Shown one piece after another: positions 36,705 to 42,589 of a stretch of DNA of 47,492 bases. The position numbers and the translations under genes were made by a program. Within the stretch, counting starts at the first letter, position 1. The number at the start of each line of letters is the position of its first letter. Under the pieces are notes generated by a model. That model saw only the letters and a list, made by a program, of their open reading frames with translations. It was not told the origin of the DNA and made no database searches. This DNA comes from CAZGRP01 sp964527995 (GTDB lineage Bacteria; Zhuqueibacterota; Zhuqueibacteria; Oceanimicrobiales; CAZGRP01): contig CAZGRP010000029.1 of NCBI GenBank assembly GCA_964527995.1, forward strand, positions 1 to 47,492, in the 5' to 3' direction.

Positions 36705-37022
36705 TCAGCGGACTTTCACGGCGGTTCCGTAGGCCAGAAACTCAGACGCGCCACTCATGATCGCCGATGTGGTGAAACGAAAATTCACAACGGCGTTGGC
36801 ACCCTGCCTTTCGGCGTCGGCCACCATACGCCGCATTGCCTCTTCTCTGGCCTCGGTCATCATGCGGCTGTAATCGCGCAGCTCTCCACCGATGATCCAT
36901 TTGAGCAACGCGCCGATGTCACGAAAAAGGTTCTTGGAACGCACGGTGTTACCCCGTGCCAGCCCAACCACCTGGTAGATCTCTCTTCCTGGAACGTCGG
37001 GAGTGGTGACGACAATAACCAT
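36705..37022 (-). CDS. YbjQ/UPF0145 (DUF74) family protein
   Basis: 105 residues, the usual length for the family. VVTTPDVPGREIYQVVGLARGNTVRSKN, then EEAMRRMVADAERQGANAVVNFRFTTS and a terminal EFLAYGTAVKV are family marks. Members form compact pentamers and are said to bind heavy metals; the role is unproven. GGAGG lies upstream of the ATG at 37022. It begins 43 bp below the end of the alpha/beta hydrolase gene, so may be co-transcribed. The 120 bp below it, to the GT2 start, contains no gene. Confidence 0.9.
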   Translation of the reverse strand: MVIVVTTPDVPGREIYQVVGLARGNTVRSKNLFRDIGALLKWIIGGELRDYSRMMTEAREEAMRRMVADAERQGANAVVNFRFTTSAIMSGASEFLAYGTAVKVR

Positions 37023-37065
37023 AGTATCCTCCTACCGGGTTTGAGGTTGTCTCAGAACTGGCGTT

Positions 37066-38403
37066 TCATCGTTCCCGGATCCAGGCGGCGATGTCGGCGA
37101 TGACGCGGGCATCGACATGACCGGAACGCTGATATTCCTGCGGCGTTGCCTTCCCCTGCCCGGTCATGAATAGATGGTTCAGATCCGGGTACAACTTGAA
37201 GCTGGCATTCTTCTTGTCGCCGATCGCCTTCTTCCACAGGTTGAAGTCCTCGGTCGTTACCTGGTAGTCGCGCCCTCCCTGGAGGATCAGCATAGGGATG
37301 GAGAGCTGGCGGGCGACAGCCACTTCGTCTCTCTTTTTCAGATCGTAGAAGTAGGCCGCCGGCGCACCGAGCATCGACTCCTGCGGCGGAAGCTTGCCCT
37401 GGATGAGTTTTTTGAGCTTAGCGATCAGGGTGTCGTACCTGGCCTGTCCGGCCGCCTGATCCAGAGAGGCAATGTACTCGATCTGCTCGAGCGTCACCAC
37501 GCCCAGAGGCCTGGCAGCCGCTGCAAGCATAATGACGCCCGCGAGTCTGCCATCGCGCAGGGCGATTTCGGGCGCCAGGATGGCTCCCAGACTGTGTCCG
37601 AGCAGGAAGACTCTGGCGGAGTCGATCTCCGGCCGTTGGCGAAGCAGGCGAAGAGCGGCCAGGGCGTCCTCGATGACCTCATTCTCGACGGTGACCTGGA
37701 TGCCCTTCATCTGATCACGATACACTCGGGTCCTCTTGTCGTATCGAAGCACAGCGATACCCTGAGAGGCCAAACCCCAGGCCAGGTCGCGAAAAGGTCG
37801 ATTTGGCCCAATCGTCTCGTCGCGATCGTTGGGGCCGGAGCCGTGAACAAGCACCACGCCAGGGTACGGCCCCTCGCCCACTGGGATGGAGAGCGTTCCG
37901 GGTAGCTTCCAGGGCTCGGTGCCGATCGTTACATCGACCTCGCGAAAGGAGTTGCGATCAACGTAGGCCGGCGCGTTGTACGGTGGCGGTTCCGCCGGCA
38001 GAAACCAGAGGCCGCTGACCTTGCGGTCGGCGCTGAAGACGACTCGGACCTTGAGGGTGGCCTTCTCGAACTTGGAGGTCAGGTCGACGATGTGCAGGCC
38101 CTGCTGCTCCTGTTGTTGTTCGGAGAGAATTGCTTGAAATTTGCCTGCCTGTGACTGCACACCCTGCCAGGTTTCAGCCAGTTTGTTTCCGGTGAAGTAG
38201 GCAGCCATACGTTGGTCCAGCATAGCCTGAGCTTCGCTCCATCTCTCCTGGCGCAGATCGTTGAGAAACTGCTCTGCCAGCCGTATCCATTCGTCCTGCG
38301 ATGGCGGCGCCGCCTGGGCTGCAGTTTGCCGAGGCGCTGCCGAGACAGAAAGCAGTGCGATAAAGATCAGTAGCAGGAGCCGTAGGGGTCGAATATGAGT
38401 CAT
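37066..38403 (-). CDS. Secreted alpha/beta hydrolase with N-terminal DUF3887-like domain
   Basis: 445 residues. Signal peptide near MTHIRPLRLLLLIFIALLSVSAA. A DUF3887-like domain spans about 36-135 (EWIRLAEQFLNDLRQERWSEA). The hydrolase domain has the oxyanion-strand motif VVLVHGSGPNDRDE (184-196), the nucleophile elbow LGHSLGA with S271, the acid D379 (GGRDYQ) and H410 (DLNHLF). Esterase or dienelactone-hydrolase/peptidase S9-like activity is likely; the substrate is unknown. Periplasmic or outer-membrane-side. Possibly in one unit with the YbjQ-like gene below. Confidence 0.9.
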   Translation of the reverse strand: MTHIRPLRLLLLIFIALLSVSAAPRQTAAQAAPPSQDEWIRLAEQFLNDLRQERWSEAQAMLDQRMAAYFTGNKLAETWQGVQSQAGKFQAILSEQQQEQQGLHIVDLTSKFEKATLKVRVVFSADRKVSGLWFLPAEPPPYNAPAYVDRNSFREVDVTIGTEPWKLPGTLSIPVGEGPYPGVVLVHGSGPNDRDETIGPNRPFRDLAWGLASQGIAVLRYDKRTRVYRDQMKGIQVTVENEVIEDALAALRLLRQRPEIDSARVFLLGHSLGAILAPEIALRDGRLAGVIMLAAAARPLGVVTLEQIEYIASLDQAAGQARYDTLIAKLKKLIQGKLPPQESMLGAPAAYFYDLKKRDEVAVARQLSIPMLILQGGRDYQVTTEDFNLWKKAIGDKKNASFKLYPDLNHLFMTGQGKATPQEYQRSGHVDARVIADIAAWIRER

Positions 38404-38527
38404 GGCATGTCCTCCGGTTTACTTTCCACGTGGCCACTTCTCGCCGACCCGCGCGAAGCGGCCGCATTCGGGACGGGTCCCGTCCACGGCGGATTCAGGA
38501 TGGAACAGACCGACATCATGGCTGCGA

Positions 38528-39460
38528 TTACTTCGATGATCCAGCCTCATACTCCTTGCCCAGGGCGGTCAGTCCGGCGAGCGTACCGAGCCCCATGGAT
38601 TCCACTGCCGTCGAAGGCACGACCACCAGGGCCCCCTTCTCTTTGAGACCCTCGTAAAGCATGTTCATGGCACGCAAGTGCAATGCGACTGGATTGCCGC
38701 GGTACATCTCGGCGGCTTCGGTGAACTTCCCGGCGATCTGGCGCTCGGCATCCCCGAGAATGACTCGGGCCTGACGCTCGCGCTCAGCCTGCGCCTGACG
38801 GCTCATGGCATCCTGCAACAGATCAGGAATCACCACATCCCGGATCTCCACCGCCTGTACGGTAATACCCCAGGGCTCGGTGCGGGCATCAATGATCTCC
38901 TGCAGTTGCTGGTCGAGCTTCTCGCGCCCGGCAAGCAACTCCGCAAGGTCCGTCTTGCCGATGATCTCGCGCAGGGCCGTTTGCGCCGCCCAACTGATGG
39001 CCTCGCGATAGTTCTCCACTTCCAGGGCCGCTTTCTTCGCATCCCACACCACCCAGAAAAGCACGGCGTCGACGTCCACAGGCACAGTGTCCCTGGTAAG
39101 CGTTTTCTCGGCAGTGAACGAAGTGGTCATCACACGCTGATCGATCCACATCACGACCCGATCCACCAGCGGGATCACCCACAACAGGCCGGGTCCGATG
39201 GCACGATGGAAATTTCCAAAGCGCAGAACGATGCCCTTCTCCCACTGCTTGACGACTTTCGGCGACAGCGCCGCGATGTATCCAGCGACTATGCCGCCCA
39301 AGAAGTACCAGTTGCTCAGCTGCTTCCACGCAAGCCAGTAGCCCGCCGCGGTCACCACAAGAAAGATGAGCACAGCAAGAAAATTGACGTGAGCGATACG
39401 CCTGCGTATCCAGGCTCTGTTTTTGGTCTCCACCGGCTGGAGCTCGTCTTCGTACGCCAT
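38528..39460 (-). CDS. SPFH/band 7 (slipin/stomatin-like) membrane protein
   Basis: 310 residues from ATG 39460, with AGGAGG five bases upstream. Another ATG at 39484 overlaps the GntR stop (ATGA) but lacks a good ribosome binding site; both could be used. Two hydrophobic helices (about 25-44 and 50-66) anchor it; the SPFH domain follows (GIVLRFGNFHRAIGPGLLWVIPLVDRVV, RVMTTSFTAEKTLTRDTVPVDVDAVLFWVV, ALREIIGKTDLAELL) and a coiled-coil arm rich in QAQAERERQARV. Slipins form large oligomers and organise membrane microdomains or proteases. No NfeD-type partner gene is adjacent. Co-transcribed with the YtrA-type regulator gene above, and so presumably controlled by it. Confidence 0.92.
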   Translation of the reverse strand: MAYEDELQPVETKNRAWIRRRIAHVNFLAVLIFLVVTAAGYWLAWKQLSNWYFLGGIVAGYIAALSPKVVKQWEKGIVLRFGNFHRAIGPGLLWVIPLVDRVVMWIDQRVMTTSFTAEKTLTRDTVPVDVDAVLFWVVWDAKKAALEVENYREAISWAAQTALREIIGKTDLAELLAGREKLDQQLQEIIDARTEPWGITVQAVEIRDVVIPDLLQDAMSRQAQAERERQARVILGDAERQIAGKFTEAAEMYRGNPVALHLRAMNMLYEGLKEKGALVVVPSTAVESMGLGTLAGLTALGKEYEAGSSK

Positions 39461-39480
39461 GATACCCTCCTGCTGGGTTT

Positions 39481-39891
39481 TCATTCCGCGCGATTCTGTG
39501 GTTTCTTGTACAATGACCTCATCTTCTCCATGGCCTCCTCCGGCTCGAATCCGAATTGACGGAGTTGCGCCAGGAACGCTCCGCAGAGACTTGTGAGCTT
39601 GGCGTCTCTCTCCTTATCGGTGAGCACGGGGCCTCGGACATGCACGAATGTCCCCACCCCCTGGCGGCGCTCGATGACGCCCTGGCGCTCCAGCTCAGCA
39701 TACGCCTTGGCCACGGTATTGGCGTTGATCTCCAGGTCGACTGCCATCTGGCGCACGGTTGGGAGCTGCTCCCCTTCCTGCAGGCGCCCTGTGGCAACGA
39801 AGTGCTTGACCTGCTCGATCAGTTGAATGTAGATCGGAATGCCGCTCTTGTTGTCGATCTGAAGATGCACCAGGGAAACTCTCTCCGCCAT
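39481..39891 (-). CDS. GntR-family transcriptional regulator, YtrA subfamily
   Basis: 136 residues. Winged-helix domain (about 10-85): IPIYIQLIEQVKHFVATGRLQEGEQLPTVRQMAVDLEINANTVAKAYAELERQGVIERRQGVGTFV. The C-terminal part is only about 50 residues with no large effector domain, the mark of the YtrA subgroup, which usually represses neighbouring ABC transporter genes. Here the co-transcribed neighbour is an SPFH protein. An inverted repeat right below its -10 element (39922-39943) is the likely operator, so it should repress itself and the SPFH gene. Its effector is unknown. Confidence 0.93.
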   Translation of the reverse strand: MAERVSLVHLQIDNKSGIPIYIQLIEQVKHFVATGRLQEGEQLPTVRQMAVDLEINANTVAKAYAELERQGVIERRQGVGTFVHVRGPVLTDKERDAKLTSLCGAFLAQLRQFGFEPEEAMEKMRSLYKKPQNRAE

Positions 39892-39921
39892 CGAACTGCC
39901 ACGCCTTGATCATGTAATTCC

Positions 39922-39943
39922 ACTAGTGTACTACGACACTAGT
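39922..39943. promoter_or_regulatory. Inverted-repeat operator of the YtrA-type regulator
   Basis: Perfect 8-bp inverted repeat ACTAGTGT, six-base spacer, ACACTAGT. It starts 2-3 bp below the -10 box of the gntR promoter and covers the expected transcription start, an ideal place for autorepression. Such GT-N-AC palindromes are typical GntR targets. Confidence 0.75.
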
Positions 39944-39945
39944 AC

Positions 39946-39973
39946 AATTTACGAGCTCCGCTGACAAAGTCAA
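39946..39973 (-). promoter_or_regulatory. Sigma70-like promoter of gntR-SPFH operon
   Basis: Minus-strand TTGACT (39968-39973), 16-bp spacer, TAAATT (39946-39951), with the operator immediately downstream. Confidence 0.65.
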
Positions 39974-40198
39974 GGACTTTTTGCGATAATGGCTCACTGC
40001 ACGTGCTCATCTTGTGCTGTGGAGTCAAGGCAAGAAAAGAGGCGGTCGCTCACAGCTGCGATCTTTGTGCCAAGGGGAAACAACTCGGCAGGAGGGATTG
40101 GAATCTGGTGGTCGCCTCTGTTCGTTGGACTGTCGATTTGGGCCGCAGCTTTTTTGCCACCGGTTCCGACGCCAGTCCGGGAACAAAGAGAGGCGGGG

Positions 40199-40291
40199 CC
40201 GAGGCTGTCTGAAAAGGTGAGATGGAGTCTTGATTTGCCATTCCTGCGGAAGCAGGAATCCAGAAGAAGCAAGCTTTTGGGACAGCCCCGG
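40199..40291. repeat. MITE/REP-like nested palindrome
   Basis: Ends are an 18-bp imperfect inverted repeat (15 of 18): CCGAGGCTGTCTGAAAAG at 40199-40216 and CTTTTGGGACAGCCCCGG at 40274-40291. Inside is a perfect 8-bp palindrome ATTCCTGC-GGAA-GCAGGAAT (40240-40259) followed by CCAGAAG, which matches the widespread intergenic ATTCC(T/C)GC...GGAAT(CCAG) repeat of many bacteria. Its position just past a stop suggests it may also act as a terminator. Confidence 0.6.
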
Positions 40292-40304
40292 CTTCCGCTT
40301 TTAC

Positions 40305-41441
40305 TCAGAAGCCGAGCTGCAGGCGCACCAGGTGGTTCCAGCGCGGAATCTGGCCGGCGTACTGTCCCAGCTCTTCTCCATAGAAAGCATAGTCAAGTTG
40401 CAGCACGGAAAAATCGAGGCCGACCCCGAAGGTCGGGTAGCCCTGGTTCAGCCCGGCGCGAAGCCTGACGAAGGACAGAGCCGCAGCCGACGCCCCCATG
40501 TGCAGTTTTTTGAAGAAAGTGACATCGCCGTCGAAAGGCTCGTTGATATCAAGGGCGAGCACGACGTTCTTCACCAGGAACCCAAAACCTACCGGCAAGG
40601 AATACGATGCCCCAAGGCGCAACTCACTGTCGAGGCGGTCCGCCGGCGGCGGTGCCGTGCCTTGCCCATTCTTCCGTTCCCAGTTGAACCGGGTAGTCAG
40701 GAGATCGTACCAGGCGGCGCCGATCAGGAGCCGAGGGGTTGCCTGGTAGACCACTCCGAGATCGACACCGACCACAGAGCCCTGATAGACATCGAACTCC
40801 TCCCCACTCCCGAATCCCGCCAGTGACTTGGTCTTCCGGCTCACCCAGCGGTTTAGGTACTTGACCGTCAGGCCGGTCGCCAGATGACCTGGCAGCAGGT
40901 CGTCGGTGCCGCCGCTGAACGAGGCCATCACCTGGGCATCACCGCGGAATGCGAAATCAACGATCGGCACACCCGCTGCCCCCTGCAGAATCTCCGCGTC
41001 CACGATCGCCTGGCTGAAAACCCCGATCCCGAAGTTCGGTCGCACGTAGTTGATCGGCAGCGGCCCTTGAACCAGCAGATGTGCCGGCTCTAGAGCGTAG
41101 ACCAGCGCCTCCGAATACAGCTCATTGCGGCGTTGATCCGAAAGCTGGTCGATGTTATCAATATCGTCCTTGTTGTTCCGGTAGAAGCCGTAGACTTGCC
41201 GCAGGTTGTCATTGAAACCAAGTCGGGTATCTACGAGGGTTAATCGAGTCCGGCGATTCAGGTTGAACAACGCCGGGTTGTAGAAAAACAGGTCCTCGCC
41301 GCCTGGAACCGCCACCACCGCGCCTCCCATACCCAGGGCTCGGGGGCTCAGAATCGCAAACCTGGGTACCCCTGCCTCCGACGCCGTCGCCAGAGACAGC
41401 AGAGCCAGGAGAAGCGCTTTCAAGAAGCGTTTTGCCGGCAT
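40305..41441 (-). CDS. Outer-membrane protein of the FadL/PorV-like class
   Basis: 378 residues from ATG 41441, with AGGAGG six bases upstream. Signal peptide MPAKRFLKALLLALLSLATASEAG. The next part, LSPRALGMGGAVVAVPGGEDLFFYNPALF, is the typical start of FadL/PorV/TraF-like outer-membrane proteins (GMGGA, YNPA). Predicted beta strands follow to the end, LVRLQLGF with the terminal aromatic. Such proteins transport hydrophobic compounds or, in FCB bacteria, act in secretion-linked surface attachment; the role here is open. The TPR lipoprotein gene lies 17 bp upstream, so both are one operon and may form a complex. Confidence 0.82.
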   Translation of the reverse strand: MPAKRFLKALLLALLSLATASEAGVPRFAILSPRALGMGGAVVAVPGGEDLFFYNPALFNLNRRTRLTLVDTRLGFNDNLRQVYGFYRNNKDDIDNIDQLSDQRRNELYSEALVYALEPAHLLVQGPLPINYVRPNFGIGVFSQAIVDAEILQGAAGVPIVDFAFRGDAQVMASFSGGTDDLLPGHLATGLTVKYLNRWVSRKTKSLAGFGSGEEFDVYQGSVVGVDLGVVYQATPRLLIGAAWYDLLTTRFNWERKNGQGTAPPPADRLDSELRLGASYSLPVGFGFLVKNVVLALDINEPFDGDVTFFKKLHMGASAAALSFVRLRAGLNQGYPTFGVGLDFSVLQLDYAFYGEELGQYAGQIPRWNHLVRLQLGF

Positions 41442-41458
41442 CACCCTCCTCCTGGAAT

Positions 41459-42358
41459 TCAGTTCAGATCTTCTTTCTCGCGATAAAGGGCGACGACGCC
41501 GTCATGAACCGCCTCCAGGATGACCCCGGCGGGACTGTCGTTTGGTTTGAGCGGCAAGGGAGCCGGCGGCGGCGCCAGCGCCTGGCTGGGGAGCGAGCCG
41601 AGTTGCGTCAGGTGGTAGTATCGCCAGAAATTCTCCAGGCTGCCCAGAAAACGCGGCCATTGCCAGTTGATGAGTGCATCGATCTCGTCATCGAGCTCTG
41701 AGGCTGTCTTGTTGGAGTCTTCGGCGCTGACCTGGTAGCCGCCGCCGTCCACTCGCTCGATCTTCAAGCGCGGGTCCATCGTGAAGCGGGCATCCGTGGA
41801 GTCCGCGTCAAGGATGGACAGCATGGCGACCACGAGAGTGGAGATGCCGTTGCTGAGATAGACATCATCCGCAAAAGGCACTTCATCGAGAGCGTAGCGC
41901 CCTTGAATCAGACCCAGGGCAACCGGACTAAGGTCCACTTCCACGCGCTGGAAGGCCCTGAACATGCGATCGAGGTCTTCCTCAGAAAGATCGAACAGGA
42001 GAATGCCATCCTGAGCCGAGAACAGGGAGGCAACAGCCTTCTTCCCGGCCGGGGCTTCTCCAAGGTTGACGTTTCCGAGGGCGTCGAAGAAAGTCAGAAA
42101 GTCGATGTCGTTCACGCGAATGATAGCGACAGCGTGGTAGTAGCGGATCTGCGGGTCATCGGGGGCAAGTGCGATTGCACGGTCGAGCAGGTCGAGTGCT
42201 TTTTGCGGCTCGCCATTGGCCAGGGCCACCTTAGCGTCCGCGAGCAGCTTGGCGGGATCATCGCTTCCACCCTCCTGGTGGAACGGCTCGTAGACGTTGC
42301 ATCCCGCCACCAACACCAGCAACGCCAGCAGTGAACTCCAGCAGGTCAAGCGACTCAT
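41459..42358 (-). CDS. TPR-containing lipoprotein
   Basis: 299 residues from ATG 42358, with GGAGGG just upstream; the frame is open for 58 codons above but these lack protein features. Lipoprotein signal LLALLVLVAGC (C20). Residues about 32-72 hold a tetratricopeptide-like pair: DPAKLLADAKVALANGEPQKALDLLDRAIALAPDDPQIRYYHAVAII. The remainder is not recognised. Likely anchored to the outer membrane, where it could work with the coded barrel protein directly below (17 bp). The partnership is inferred from spacing. Confidence 0.82.
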   Translation of the reverse strand: MSRLTCWSSLLALLVLVAGCNVYEPFHQEGGSDDPAKLLADAKVALANGEPQKALDLLDRAIALAPDDPQIRYYHAVAIIRVNDIDFLTFFDALGNVNLGEAPAGKKAVASLFSAQDGILLFDLSEEDLDRMFRAFQRVEVDLSPVALGLIQGRYALDEVPFADDVYLSNGISTLVVAMLSILDADSTDARFTMDPRLKIERVDGGGYQVSAEDSNKTASELDDEIDALINWQWPRFLGSLENFWRYYHLTQLGSLPSQALAPPPAPLPLKPNDSPAGVILEAVHDGVVALYREKEDLN

Positions 42359-42540
42359 AAGCCCTCCTTTCACCAATTCCCAACCTCGTCCCAACACTCT
42401 GCCGCAGTCATTACATGGATGTCTGCGTCCCCCGATCTTGGATGGGCTTGAGTGCGACAATTTCGCAACAGTTTGGAAACAATGCAAGGGAAAAAGAAGT
42501 TGTTGCAGTTTTTTCTTGAGAGCATAAATCAAAGAACGAA

Positions 42541-42589
42541 AGCCAGAAGCCAGAACCCACAGACCACGGACCAGAAGCCACAGAGGCCA
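42541..42589. repeat. Degenerate heptamer tandem repeat
   Basis: Seven 7-bp units in phase: agccaga, agccaga, acccaca, gaccacg, gaccaga, agccaca, gaggcca, reaching the stop codon of the oxidoreductase gene. The rest of 42359-42589 is the leader and promoter region of the TPR lipoprotein gene; no clear -35/-10 was chosen. Confidence 0.6.

Larger units (their letters stand above)
39892..40304. other. Intergenic region with promoter, operator and MITE-like palindrome
   Basis: About 413 bp. The left end holds the GntR promoter and operator; the right end carries a nested palindrome (40199-40291) just after the stop of the outer-membrane protein gene. The middle (about 39975-40198) has no gene I can support. 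Confidence 0.6.

Noticed and set aside
37023..37065. GTCTC-type sequence resembling the MITE-like element ends
   Set aside because: Only a few bases match the inverted-repeat ends at 40199-40291, with no partner repeat nearby.
39994..40272. Small minus-strand frame beginning LLLDSCFRRNG
   Set aside because: LDSCFRRNG is the typical false translation of the ATTCCTGC...GCAGGAATCCAG intergenic repeat, not a gene.
42359..42532. 58-codon N-terminal extension of the TPR lipoprotein
   Set aside because: It would bury the lipobox far inside; ATG 42358 has GGAGGG and a proper lipoprotein signal.
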